Notes: generated from the letters alone by a model not told the origin. A stretch of 64,000 nucleotides of DNA from Saururus chinensis (GCA_035235625.1 CP141145.1:23562563-23626562), one strand, 5' to 3'; shown: positions 1-11,399, numbered from the stretch's first letter. Translations and numbers: made by a program.

Positions 1-257
1 TTGAAGCTTAATATCGTGATTATGAATGATGCATTAGGGGCTGGTGAGAGCACTTATCATGATTAGGGTTCATGTATGCTTTGCCCACGCATGTACCATG
101 TTGCACGCATCATGAAAATGGATTTCCAATTGAGGCTTCATCGTGATTAATCGAATTTGACCGATTGGATGCAATGTGATGGAATTGCGTGCCGGGTTTA
201 TCGGTCGTGGATTAATCGCAAGTTGATTGGTCCGAAAGGACATATTTTGATTTGAAG

Positions 258-320
258 TTCCTGTGTGGAACGATTTGAAGTTCCTGTGTGGAACGATTTG
301 GAGTTCCTGTGTGGAACGAG
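258..320 (+). repeat. Three copies of a 22-23 bp unit
   Basis: Three direct copies of a unit with the core GAAGTTCCTGTGTGGAACGA lie head to tail inside the LTR. The related LTR at 48280 has this motif only once (near 49915, opposite strand), so the amplification is private to this copy. Each unit holds the small inverted repeat GTTCC...GGAAC. Confidence 0.8.
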
Positions 321-734
321 TGCACTCCCGGCGTTGAGTCTTGTTTAATGGAATGATGTGGGGACGAGTTGTGTACTTGTCTTGCGGATATGTGAGAATA
401 TCATTATGTGTGTCATCTGGACCCTGAGAATCCAGTGTGGTATGCCGTGTGCACCCCGCTACCACGTGTTCTAGGGTTCTACGTGTGAGAACTCGGGCTC
501 TTCCCTCCGCAGAGATGTCCACTGGCGAACACCCCTGCTCTAGTTTCTCTGTGTGGGAATGGGACATCCTTGGCCAGGATCGTCCTGGGCGAGCGGTATT
601 AGGGATTGACAACCCCGATCTTTCTTGAATTCTTGTGTAGAATTTTGTACCATGACACGCCTTCGTGGCCTTGTCTATGCTCCCGTCTGTGTGACGTCAA
701 TGTGTGATTACTCCTTGATGGAGGTTGATTGTGA

Positions 735-960
735 TAACATTATGCATGTGGGAATATGTATGTTAGAGATACATCCATGCATGTTGATTTTGATGATAAA
801 ATGCATGTGGGAATATGTATGTTAGAGATACATCCATGCATGTTGATGTTGATGTTATGCATGTGGAATATGTATGTTAGAGATACATCCATGCGGGATT
901 GGTTATGATGTGAATGCATGTGGGAATATGTATGCTAGAGATACATCCATGCAGGTTGAA
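735..960 (+). repeat. Tandem hairpin units in LTR (about 58-63 bp, four copies)
   Basis: Four copies of a unit with the core GCATGTGGGAATATGTATG followed by TTAGAGATACATCCATGC. Each contains ATGTAT, a seven-base loop GTTAGAG (GCTAGAG in the last copy), and ATACAT, so each can form a 6-bp stem. The same arrangement, on the other strand, is repeated at 48931-49375. Confidence 0.85.
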
Positions 961-1588
961 TTATGCATTTTTATGCAGTGTTAAGTGATATGAATGTGTG
1001 ATCAGAAAGTGATGCACCATGTAAATCTTTGATCTGAAACGATCTCATTTCTAAGCTATCGTATTTTCTACGTTGACAGTGATATTAAAACCATTGCTGA
1101 GTGTTAAAACTCACCCCTCTTTTGTGTTTTGATTTGGGGCTGCTTGGTGCGACACGCAGACGGACAGGATTGCCTCTTTGAGGAAAGGTCAGAGGTAGCT
1201 TGGGTGTGATGATGGAGATCGTTGCGTGACTTATCATCGTTTCTTTCATGCTTTATGTTCGAACCTTTGTGTAGGGTTCTTGTTGTGGTTTTATGTCACA
1301 TGTTACAGTTATGTTTGCTTATGACTTATTTTGAGCCGGTGTGGGCTTTACTTAACTAAGTTTGTGGGTTTGAGATTGTTGTTTACTTTGTGATAAGCAA
1401 CACCTTTTTCTTCCCTTTTATTTACTCTTGCTCAAAGGATTGTGCGCACTCCGTGTTGCTGTTAATCGCCCGTGGTTAGGGATTAAGTCTTCCGCTAGAA
1501 TCGTTTCTCAATTTCACTTCGTCGCCCCCGCGCGCTTGACCGGCCCTTGGACCGGGTTCGGCTCGGGTCGGGCATCGCCGGGGCGTGA

Positions 1589-2114
1589 CATCATTGACTG
1601 ACCACTGAGTGTTATGTGTGTTATAAGAGATCTTGAATGGCCCATATTGTGCAGGCAGGGAGTTCAGAATAAAGTGGACCAAAAAAGTATCATCAATCTT
1701 TACTTTCATGTTATTTAACTGATTAGCAATATCACGCATTTGCATGATATGCTCTCTCACCCCTTTGTCATCTGTTAGCCTCATGGATGACAACTTGGAC
1801 ATTAAGGTGCTAGCCAAGGCTTTATCAGAACTCTTGAATTGAGCTTCAATAGCTTTCAAAAGTTCTTGGACTGTAGCGCATTTTGGGATGGATCCCCTAA
1901 TGCTTTTATTGATATGAGACCTCATGAGCATCATGCTTAAGCGGTTAGACCGCTCCCACTTTTCAAAAGATGCTACCTCACTAGGAGTACTTTTTTCCGT
2001 AGGAGTGGTGGGTGCATCCATACGAAACGCCAAGTCCAAGTCCATGCACCCTAACAGTAAAAGAACTTTTTCTTTCCAATCCGTAAAATTGTCCCCAGAC
2101 AATAATGGAAGGTG
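1589..2114 (-). pseudogene. Copia gag fragment (UBN2 type)
   Basis: The reading frame encodes about 170 residues starting LPLLSGDNFTDWKEK, with RSNRLSMMLM, HINKSIRG, ALASTLMSKLSSM and the LNSLPAQYGPFK motif. This is the N-terminal part of Copia gag (UBN2 / gag-polypeptide family), the capsid protein. Upstream, CTAATTAG followed by CACC at 2114 is a good splice acceptor, so gag was probably expressed from a spliced leader. The frame is cut at 1588/1589 by insertion of a long LTR and its last residues are LTR-derived. No zinc knuckle, protease, integrase or RT is present. The element is dead here. Confidence 0.85.
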
Positions 2115-4050
2115 CTAATTAGGGTCAGAAATAAAAGATGGATAAGCTGCAATAAAAGAATACATACATGCAAACATTAAAGAGGGCAAGAAACATTAAC
2201 ATAAGTATGAAATAGCCAATGCTAAAATCATTTAGTAAAATTGTAAACCTCCCTTTGGGCAAAGGTTGCAATATGCATCAAAATTACTAAGCCATATAGA
2301 AACAAATATTTATTTTGTCTCATGATAAGGCTAGTGGGTTATACATAAAACATTACAGGAAAATCTCACACCTTTGGGCATAGAGATTCACCAATGTTAA
2401 AATGTATAACCCTCCACCCTATCCTAATTATGTGATGCTGACTACCACCTCCCTTTGGGGTCAGATGACAATCTTTGTCACATAATCAAAATTTGATGAC
2501 AGCACAATATTTTTATGTATGTGAATCTATGCACCCCATGGTAGCATTCTATATGATTCACACGTTGACAAACAACTTAGGATGCTTTGGCCACTCCTAA
2601 ATCATCTCAACGGATGTGGGAACTGAATGTAAGTAATTATCAAACAATCATAAGAATATCCATATACAAAATTGACAAGGGCATTAATGTCAATTTTGTC
2701 ATCAGGCTTTTGGGACTCGGCCAGGGGTTCCATCACCACACACACCACAAATAAAAATTATAGTCCAAAGTCCTTATACAGTACCTTTAAAAAGAGAAAA
2801 GAGTACAAGTTGGAAGCTATAAGCCCCTGAAAAAATATACATTAATTCTCCATGACTGCATGCGCCTCCAGACGTGGTCCTTGAATTCCGAGGTCGCTTA
2901 CAATAGGTATAATGTACACTCTCTCTCTTAAAATTACATAAGTGGTGCGCTCAGCAATTTTAAAAATAAAATTGATAAAACATACGATTGCAATATAATC
3001 CCCCTAGCCGGCCCTTAACATTAATAAAGCCTTAAACATGATAATTAAATAACATATCCATAACAAACATGCAATCACAACTGTATATATATATAAAATG
3101 TATTCCAGGAAAGGAAAAGGAAATAATAAAAAAAATACTTTTTTTTAACAGCCGAAATGGACCAAACCGGGTTTTCAGACCCGGTTTGGTCCGGGTTAGC
3201 CACTGACCCGCGCCGCGGGTCAGTGAAAACCCGCCCGGGCGCGGGTCAGAACAGAACCGCGCCCAGCGCGGGTCAGCTACGACCCATGCGGTCGGGTATG
3301 AAGACGACCCGGGGTCGTCTTCAACCTCTCGCCATGGGCGAGAGGTCTCAGACCTGTGGGTGAGGAGGCCGCCGCACGCCCGCCATCGAAGCCCGCCGGT
3401 AGACCAGATGTTCGGAAAAAAGGTCCGTCCAGCGACGGAGAAGTCAGATCCGGCCACAAAACTTGAGCGTGGCGGCCGGTAATGGCGATTCAAAAAAAAA
3501 TATACAGTGAGATAAAAAATCCCGGCGACTGCGAGCAAAAACCCGACGGCGGCTCAGGGGGCCGGAGAAAGTTCTACCCAACGACGAAGGTTCCAAATCC
3601 GGCACCGATTCCTTTCAGCAACGGGCGGCGGCGGGCCTTCCAACTCGAAATCGGCGGCGACAAACAACAGAGGAAACACCGGCTCTGTGCGCAGCGGCGG
3701 TGCCGGCCAGCGCCCAAAAACACGGGGAGGAGGCGGCGCTGGCCAGCGCCTGGCAGGATCGGAAGCGGGGCTACGGCCAGAAAAAATGAATTTTTTTATG
3801 CCGCCACCGGACTGTGCATTCGAAAATGAACAGCGGGCGCAAAGGCGGCGCCGACCAGAGCCCAACGCCTGATGGCGGCGGTTCTGGCCAGCGCGTTTGC
3901 TCCGGCATGCAGTTCGGTGGCTATCCGGCAGCTGCCCGGTAAACAGTGAACAGAAAATTGCAACAAAACGGATAGAAATTTTTTTACTGTAGTAAACATA
4001 AAGTTTTTAAAAAAAATTTATATCCGGCAACTCGACGTGCAATTTAAAAA
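2115..4050 (-). other. Leader and probable intron of the Copia element
   Basis: This 1.9 kb non-coding stretch lies between the primer-binding site and gag. The gag-proximal part (2115-3110) is AT-rich, ends in a splice acceptor at the gag border, and has several copies of a CCTCCCTTTGGG motif (near 2250 and 2450). The LTR-proximal part (3150-3960) is strongly GC-rich, with many GGCCAGCG repeats and a cluster of perfect hairpins. Overlapping open frames on both strands in the GC-rich part reflect base composition; none resembles a known protein. Confidence 0.6.
3161..3345 (-). repeat. Cluster of five perfect hairpins
   Basis: Five inverted repeats lie almost end to end. 3161-3190 has 12-bp arms (ACCAAACCGGGT) and a 6-nt loop. 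3201-3225 has 12-bp arms (CACTGACCCGCG) and a 1-nt loop. 3229-3246 has ACCCGC/GCGGGT arms. 3300-3322 has 10-bp arms (GAAGACGACC). 3325-3345 has 9-bp arms (CCTCTCGCC) around ATG. All are perfect although the element is broken. They lie in the leader RNA of the Copia element and may be packaging, dimerisation or translation structures; that role is inference. Confidence 0.85.
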
Positions 4051-4064
4051 CCCGCTCGATACCA
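4051..4064 (-). promoter_or_regulatory. Primer-binding site, tRNA-Met type
   Basis: On the minus strand the sequence next to the LTR reads TGGTATCGAGCGGG, close to the usual plant Copia site TGGTATCAGAGC that pairs with initiator tRNA-Met. It lies two bases from the LTR end, as expected. Confidence 0.8.
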
Positions 4065-4066
4065 AT

Positions 4067-4474
4067 TGATAGACTTTAATACAGGGATTAGGCATACCTG
4101 TAGCCATTGTAATTGAGAACCTCTTCAAGTAAGCTTGATCTTCAGCTAATCCACTTCAGAATCAACTAATCTTCTTTAGAATCACAATAGTATTTCTGGT
4201 TTAGAATTTGGCTGAGAGTAATCTCGCTTAAGACACCGAATTAGGATGGCTAATGGTGTATTTATAACTAAACCAGGACACCACTGTTAAGAACCCTAGA
4301 ATCATGACCGTCCATCCATAGGTCATCCAACGGTTCAGATTTGCCACTTAAAACCACAGCTTAATGGGTATTATGACTCAGGCCCATTACCCAGACAGTT
4401 TTATAAAAGCCCAAAACAGTGTCAATTGAGACAATTGGGCCACTGTATGTTTTATTACAAAACAAAGCCCAACA
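4067..4474 (-). mobile_element. 5' LTR of the Copia element (408 bp)
   Basis: On the minus strand the LTR runs from TGTTGGGCTTTG at 4474 to ...CTATCA at 4067, followed by the primer-binding site. Length, TG...CA ends, an internal TATA box and the Copia gag downstream agree. The 5-bp sequence AATAG at 4475-4479 would be one half of the target duplication; the other half is beyond the window. Confidence 0.8.
4259..4266 (-). promoter_or_regulatory. TATA box of the Copia LTR
   Basis: TATAAATA on the minus strand, about 210 bp inside the LTR, at a position usual for the U3 promoter. Confidence 0.6.
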
Positions 4475-4479
4475 AATAG

Positions 4480-5090
4480 TCCTACAAGCATTTGTTAGAA
4501 GGACCCAGATAGAGAGTAGAGCATGTTGATGTTTTGGCTTCTCTATTTTCGTTCTCAGTTGCAGTTTTATGTGTGATCATGTATGTGAAGATCTGCGTTC
4601 TGTTTTTTCGAGGTGCTGGGTTGTATTCTTTCTTCTGTGAGGATCTGCGTTTTATTTTTTCGTGGTGCTGGGTTGCATTCTTTCTTCTGGGTTGCAGGGC
4701 ATGGGATTCTGTGTTGAATATTCATGCATTTCTTCTTTTAGGGTTGTCTGGGTTGTATTCTTTGTTCTGGGTTGTGGGGCGTTGAGGTGATGGGTTGTAT
4801 CTTTGTTCTGGGTTGCTCAACGTAGGATCTAGTGACGCCAAACTCGCCGACTTCACGGTTGACGTGGAGAGCTTCTTCGGTCATGGCCTTTACAAATAGT
4901 CGGCCTTCTTCTTGCATGAAGGGGCTGGGCTTGTCCACGAACAGAAATATGGAGTGCATAGTGCAGATCCGGTCAGGGGCTGGGCCTGTCCACGAAGAGA
5001 AGTATGTCGTGCAAATCCGGTCAACCTTCTGCATGGAGGGTCACGAGAAGGTGATGAATTCGTGGTTTAAGGTGATTTCGTCTTTAAGAT
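4480..5090. other. Unassigned sequence with two short tandem duplications, possibly MULE cargo
   Basis: 4589-4700 holds two copies of a unit of about 57 bp with the core GATCTGCGTT and GTGCTGGGTT. 4910-5030 holds two copies of a unit of about 55 bp with GGGGCTGGGC and TCCACGAA. Part of 4820-4900 keeps an open, protein-like frame on plus (residues ADFTVDVESFFGHGLY) and another on minus; I recognise neither. The piece abuts a MULE right end at 5091-5334, so it may be captured host sequence. It could also be ordinary flank. Confidence 0.35.
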
Positions 5091-5334
5091 AAAATTAATT
5101 TTAAGGTGATTTCGTTATTTCGAATGATGAATTTATTTAATTTTTTTTATAAAATTTAATCATTTAGAAGGATAAAATTAACTTAAATATATAATTTTTT
5201 TTAAAAAAAGTCACGTAAGCATTAGCTGCTTGGTTAGCGCCTACGTGATAAAAAGTAACATCACTTTAAAAATATTTCCTAAAATAGTCATAATTAGTAA
5301 ATATTTTTTTAATTATTATTTAAATAATTTTTTC
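5091..5334. mobile_element. Right end of a truncated MULE
   Basis: This matches the right end of the MULE at 12890-13068: AAAAAAAG, then GTC(or CTA)C(A)..GT(AG)GC, the GCTGCTTGG(T)TAGCGCC block, CACTTTA(G)AAATATTT, and an AT-rich end TTAATTATTATTTAAATAAT. The final CCC is changed to TTC. The sequence that follows is also shared with the right flank of the intact MULE. Confidence 0.7.
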
Positions 5335-5732
5335 AAAAAACAACATAGAGATCCTAAAAAAAAAACAAAGAAATTACCCTTTTTATTGGAAAGATTTAAA
5401 AAAAAACAAGAGATTGCCTTTTTTTATTAGGAGTACTTAATATTTTAACCAATGAACCTTGATAGTATAAGACTGGCTTACGTGTGCATCTTGGGTTAAT
5501 TTTATGCGAGTTTGAGACACATATCCACACAAGTTTAAATCAATTATCCACTCTTTCTATTGCATACACTATCAAATTTCAATCTAATTGCTCAATGGTA
5601 ATTTTTTCCTTTTATATTTATTAGTGTTGTGGTAGTATATATGCCGTTGGTTTTGATTTTTTTATATTTTTTATGCTTGGCTTATTATTAAAATAAAACA
5701 TTAAATTTTATTTTCAAAGAGGTTACTTTTCT
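5335..5732. repeat. Duplicated MULE flank (copy 1) and left flank
   Basis: 5335-5615 aligns in the same orientation with 13075-13412, including the strings TTAACCAATGAACCTTGATA and CATACACTATCAAATTTC. It therefore repeats the right flank of the neighbouring MULE. 5616-5732 is AT-rich sequence up to the MULE left end and has no visible gene. Together with 5091-5334 this points to a tandem duplication of a MULE plus flank. Confidence 0.7.
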
Positions 5733-5990
5733 GGGAAAATTATATAAATAATAATTAAAAAAAATATTTCCCCAAAGTGGTGTTCCTTTTTGCCACGCAG
5801 GCGCCAGCCAAGTGCCTATGTGGCCTTTTTTTAAATTTTTAAGTTGATTTCGTCATTTAGAAGGACAAAATTGGTTTTAAGCTGATTTTGTCCTTCTAAA
5901 CGACGAAATTGGTTTAAGACCACTTTGACCCGATTTCATCGTTCTGAACGACGAAATTGCTGCACTTAACACATTTAGGTGTTTGGTGTG
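5733..5990. repeat. MULE left terminal inverted repeat and palindrome-rich subterminal zone
   Basis: After the terminal repeat come several variants of a self-complementary motif with the half-site TTTCGTCCTTC: 5850-5875, 5887-5915, 5933-5960 and about 5999-6030. Matching zones adjoin the other MULE ends here (12780-12930, 14595-14740, 20400-20640, 42410-42475, 43080-43160). They may be transposase-binding sites; this is inference. Confidence 0.75.
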
Positions 5991-6262
5991 TAACAATACT
6001 GATTTCGTCCTTCTAAATGACAAAATCAAATTAATTTTTTTTAAAAACTATTTGAAATTAACTTTATCACCTGTCCCTGTTCATTCATTCAATACATACA
6101 CAATTGCATTCATTCCACCCATTCCATGTGTAACAAATATAACATTAAAGTACATCATAGACAAGTATCAAATATATTACATCCCAAGTTGAAAAAATGT
6201 TTAGTTTAAAATAAACATATAAAAAGGTAATGTAATAATCTCCTACGTCCTCGACCTCAACC

Positions 6263-8459
6263 TCATCCTCGACGGTGCTGTACGAGCTCTTCATGATTTG
6301 CCTCTAGCTCTAGTTGTGGCTCCAACTCTGGCTCAACATAAGCAATAGATGGTATACTACGAGCTGGCTGATGTCGTCTATAATATAAAATCGGATTTGG
6401 CTGAGCTACATGTGCAGTGACTAGAAATGATGAACCTAGAGGAGAACTATACGCTGTTGATGAAGATGGAATATCAGGGAATGAAGAGTGCATTGGTTGC
6501 ATCTGAGTGGCCTCGTCGATAGGATAATCTCTATAAACATCTGTAATCACCGACTGAAGCAGTGGCAAGCTACGAAGGACATCATCATGCTCTCTAAGCA
6601 TTGACTGACATAATGCTGAAAAGTCCTCGCGCGAAGTACAGGTGTTAAGTGTGTCAGTCAAATGTGCAGGCGTACGTCGAACTAGACGAAGCTAGAAAAA
6701 AATAAATGAAATATTAGATAAATAATTAATAAGAAATAATAAAATAATATATGTCTTAATTAACAAAGTTGTACTTACCAGAGCTGCCTTAGACGCTCCC
6801 CTAGGCTGATATGTCATCACCTCTACATCATTGCGCGGTAAAATATATCGTTGTATAATTGGTAAATACCACTGCATATAAGCACTACGAACATCTAGCA
6901 ATGCCGTAGCCATCTCCCCTCTGATAACAGTGGCTCTCCTATCCTCCCATTGAGCGATATATGACACACAATGTAAAGTCCAGTTGGTAATATAGCGGCC
7001 TGTCAAGTGATGCAATGGACAAACTCGATGGTAAATGGTGGGACCCCTTGCTCCAGGTTAAAATGGAGCATTACCCGATCTGGCACATACATCTCTACAA
7101 TCTTGTAACATATTAATGGAGTACGAGATAGCCACACCTCTCGACCGTCAGTACATAGAGGAGGTAATGTAGCTAACATGTCATTTGAGTACGACTGCCA
7201 AATAACCTATACATTATATAAAGATAATTTTGTTTAAATAATGATGAAATTTTTTAAAATCATTACAAAAAAAGTTCAACATGGCAATAAAATTACCTGA
7301 TATGGCCACTGGTGGTCTAACTCCCCTCTGTACAATCAGAGGACTCCTTGTGGATTTTCAGTTCTTTTTTTCCAATCATTCCACCTTAAGGAGTTAAATT
7401 TAAAAAATAAGTTCAGCATATGTACATAAAACATTGCTAAAAAAAGTAAGTGTTAAACATAAATACAGCCTACCTCGCCCCTAATGGAGCACCCTCGACT
7501 AAGCGACCCATCTCTGCACTTGGTCGTTTGACGTGTAAGTGCTCCCACGACCATAACTATGTCAGAAAATATGATAACAAATATTAAAATTAAAGAATTA
7601 TACATGACCAAAACACTATTTAAAGTTACACAATTATTTACCCGAAGAAGGGTCAGACAACCAGCAATCCCCGAGGTCATGGCCTGACATGCTTTCCCTA
7701 ACTCTTGGTATAAAAATGCAAGAGTAGCACTGCCCCATGAATAAGTACCAACCATGTCAAAGTCCGCAAGGAGGGAGAGATATGACACATGTACATGACT
7801 GCTCGTGGTATCCGCAAATATCGTGGCTCCAAATAAATGTAATAGATAGACTCGTGCATACTGCTCAATAACTATCTCCGTAGCATAGGCTGGGAGCTCT
7901 CGAAACTCTTGTAAGAGCCATTGTAGGCCCACTCGGCTACCACGCGTCACTGTAGTAGTAGGAGCTCTACCAAATAGTCTAACTAATATATCCACATGAG
8001 CTCCTCCTGTCGTGCCTATCACAGGATGTCCATCGATGCGAAGTCCTAATAGAACTGCCACATCCATGAGAGTGATGGACATCTCTCCATATGACAAATG
8101 CAACGTTTGTGTCTCCCTCTTCCATCTCTCAACGAGAGCTGTCAACAGAGGCTGATCGAGACGAACATACTGTAGATGAATGAAATGGCCGAATCCTGCT
8201 CGCTCGATATAAGGTAACATGCGCTCATCTATGGGCCAATGGCGAAGATATTTAAAATGTTCGGTGCACTCAAGGCACCCGGGGTCCTATAATATATTTT
8301 AAAATTATAACATAGTGTACTATATCGTCCAAAAAAATGAAACAAATTTTTTAAAAAGTTATCATACCTCTCCTCTCTAAATAGCAGCCGATCTACGTGA
8401 CTCTTGTTGTACGAGTAAAGAAGCGTCAATTGGGCCTGACCCGTAACAAGGCTCTGCAT
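6263..8459 (-). pseudogene. Plant mobile domain (PMD/MAIN-like) gene, decayed
   Basis: Exons can be followed on the minus strand. Exon 1 (8459 to about 8365) ends RLLFREE at a GTATGA donor. Exon 2 (8287-7642) has DPGCLECTEHFKYLRHWPID, LSYGEMSITLMDVAVLLGLR and LWLLQEF-type motifs of the PMD. Exon 3 (about 7561-7474) has LWSWEHLHV. Exon 4 (about 7391-7302) has NPQGVL then a TGA in place of a sense codon, then LYRGELDHQWPYQ. Exon 5 (about 7207-6780) has DRVMLHF, a frame change near 7065, and YMQWYLPIIQRYILPR. Exon 6 ends at 6263. PMD proteins (MAIN, MAIL1 and their transposon relatives) act in plant transposon silencing and development. The stop and frameshift make this copy a pseudogene. Confidence 0.85.
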
Positions 8460-8559
8460 GATCCATATGATTTGCGAAAAATTAAGATCATATCATTAAT
8501 CATACAGAACATATGCGCTCATACCTAAAATATAGAAAAAATAAAGAGATTGATTATAT

Positions 8560-11399
8560 GTTTACCAATCAAAAGGAGGGTTTCTACATGATTTACTATT
8601 ATGCCCACTTTGTTTACACCTCCCGCATTTATATTCTCCTCTACCATCTCTCCATAGTTCTACTATCCATTGTATTCCTAATGCGAACAGACCGTGGGCG
8701 ACCGGGTTGCCTTGTTGCTATCGAAGGGTATAACACAAAAGGTATATCCCTCTCCCAATACTCCCGACCACGAGGAGAATAAAATTCTGCGGAGTACACA
8801 TTTTTATAAGTAGAAGATGTGTAAAATAGTGATGCCTGGATTGGCTCCTGCCGCTTTGCCCACATGGCGATAAGGTGCGAGTAAGGATAACCATAAACCT
8901 GTGGGATGTTGCATGTACAAGTATGCATTGTAACATTTACCATAACTTTTTGGGCATGAATTGATGTCACTTCGTACTAACCCCTATTGATCCTATTAAC
9001 TATATACTCCCCAATTTTTCTTGTTTGCTCTCTCAATATCACTTCCACTTTGGGAGTATACGGGGTGGCCATGGCAGAGGCAGCATAAGATCGTTTAACA
9101 AAAAATTTTATGACCCGATAAAAGATAGCTGACACTAAAGCCTGCATGGGTAATCCTCGTGCCCCCTTCAAGGTGCTATTTAAACTTTCAGCCATATTTG
9201 TAGTTGTTATGCCAAATGTCATAAAACCACCGTGGGCAAGGGACCACTGTGCAGGATGCAATTCTCCTCCTAAGAGGAGATGTTTTGCCCTAGGACTCTC
9301 TTGACTAATCAAATCCATTTTAGCATCAAACTTTTCTACTATAAGTGCACAAGCTGCTGCCCCAATCAAGTCCATCAGTGTATCATTTTTGAACTCCTTA
9401 AAATTTACTTTTATGTGACGGATGCAATAACATGGTGGTATAGAGGCTCGGGAAGAACCTCAGGCACGACCTTCTGAAGCCCCTTATGTCGATCTGAAAT
9501 AATGACAATGTTCGTCATGCCCATCAGTACATGATCCCTCAATTCCATTAAAAACCATTTCCAATTGTCTCTATTTTTTTTCCCGACAAGCCCGAATGCA
9601 AGAGGAAATAACTCATTGTTTCCATCTCTAGCCATTGCAGCCATAAGAGCACCAGGGTATTTGCCATACAAGTGAGTGGCATCAACACCAATCGCAAGGA
9701 TGCAATGTCAAAACCCTACTATAGACAGCCCAAATACCCAAAACAACCGCTTAAATCTCCTACATATGCCACCATCTGCACAATGTACTTCATCATCCTC
9801 TAAGCGGTAGTAGGTGTCAGGATTCGCTTCTTGCACCGCCCTTAGGTACATTGGCAACAATTTATATAATTCTACCCAATCTCCATAAATAGCCTTGATC
9901 GCCATATTCCTTGTTGCCCACGCTTTCTTATAAGATATGTCAATATGATACTTCTCCTTCATTCTTTGAATAATATCTCTTGGTGTGAGAGTTAATTCGG
10001 CTTGGATAACGAGCATTATGACCTTCGAAATAAAGGAGGCACTTCACTGCCTATGATCTATGCTAAGTTGGGCATTCTGACATGTGTGGTCACCTTTGTA
10101 TGTCTTCATTTTAAAGTACTCACCACCCCTTTTTATTGAGCCATGCACTCTCCAAGGGCAAGTGCTATCAATGCACTTCACTGTATACTCTGACAAATTT
10201 GTTTGTACAACCTTGTATTCGACATGATTTTGAATGAAAAACTCCTGCAAGGTTGTAACAAATACTTCTTTATTCTCAAAGATGCGGCCAACATATAACT
10301 CATCTTCGTTTTGTTGGTCCATATCTATTGTAGAATTAATTGCTGCATCTATCTCCTCATCTGTGATGTGTGCATAGAGTGGCTCCACTTCTTAGTACAG
10401 CGGCTTTTCATTATCCACATTCATATCATTTGCAGCAATAGCATTGTCTATCGCATCATCCCCCTTGCCATCAACCATCTGTTGAGCGCTTTCTTCACCT
10501 CTGACCCCTTCTTCATTCATGTCAGAATCTTCTCCACTTGCTTCGTCAATATTTTCACCTTCATTAGCCTCATTTTCATCAATATCTTCATCGTGGGCAT
10601 ATCCCCCCTACATATAAACATTGCATATGTATTGAATTTCATATGCCTAAAAAAGTAATATTCATTTATGAATATATATTTCACCTTTGATTGGATGGTC
10701 CAGCATTAGTATGACCAACATACGTGTAAGGGTAATGAATGCTCATCGAACTTTGAGTTTCATACCATGCACCGCCTTGAGACATTTGAACGCTAAATGG
10801 TTCGTGTGCATGCGTTGTGAACCTTCCATATTACACACAAAATTCAAAATTTAGCTAAACATATTTTCATTAATAATTATAAGATTCAAAATGTATTTAC
10901 AACTAAATCAACCTTACCTCCAATTAGGTCCACTTCCATCGTAAATAGGGGCATACAACCTATGACGTTCATTTGAAGCTACAGTCATAGATAAATTTCC
11001 TTCTTCTTCGTTGTCCACCGGCATTTGCATATGCCTTTCATTGTTCACATTTCTATCCAAGCTCCTGTGTGAGCTCCTATGCGAGCTCCTATGTGAACTA
11101 CTTCGCCTTTCACTAGGCACTCGGGCCTCTTTTTCTAGAAATAACTCGAAAGCAATTGCGTGATGCAAGTGGTGAAACATAAAACCCATTGATGCATCAT
11201 CATTTATGCATATTAATGTCATTCTAGAACTATACGATGGAATATTACATTTGATAGTAATTTTCCATCTTCTTCTATCCCACCCAACCTTGCTTGCTAC
11301 TTGCATCTCAAATTCATCATACGTAGACGGTTTCTTAATTAATAATCCTTTTATGCGTCTGTCATAGGTAAGTATAAAACTAGCTATTTCTTCTGCCAT
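8560..11399 (-). pseudogene. mudrA-type MULE transposase, decayed
   Basis: Start ATG at 11399 (MAEEIASFILTYDRR), exon 1 ending at a GTAAGG donor near 10918, a short exon near 10820-10683, then a long exon from about 10610. Domains in order: acidic region; MuDR DNA-binding domain (VGRIFENKEVF ... CPWRVHG ... GDHTC); MULE DDE region with GVDATHLYGKYPG and IISDRHKGL; SWIM zinc finger CTC...PYSH (8870-8930); CCHC knuckle CGRCKQSGHNSKSC (about 8590-8615). Damage: in-frame stops near 10393 (TAA), 10044-10046 (TGA) and 9708-9710 (TGA), and frameshifts near 9425 and 8650. The DDE acidic residues of the first two blocks remain. It once moved the surrounding element; it cannot make a full protein now. 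Confidence 0.9.

Larger units (their letters stand above)
1..1588 (+). mobile_element. Long LTR, 3' portion, cut by window start
   Basis: The end ...GGGGCGTGACA at 1588 is the reverse complement of the start of the LTRs at 48280 and 55569. The segment matches 48280-50500 in inverted order, for example the piece near 350-420 and the stretch 1090-1170 with GAGTGTTAAAACTCACC. It therefore belongs to the long-LTR superfamily that fills this window, in plus orientation. It interrupts the gag reading frame of a Copia element, whose sequence resumes at 1589. The left end and the target duplication lie outside the window. No coding sequence was recognised; the small open frames here are chance. Confidence 0.8.

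Noticed and set aside
3032..3999. Many overlapping open frames of 60-170 codons in the GC-rich leader
   Set aside because: High GC removes stop codons in all frames; the translations have low complexity and no family match, and the region is a retroelement leader.
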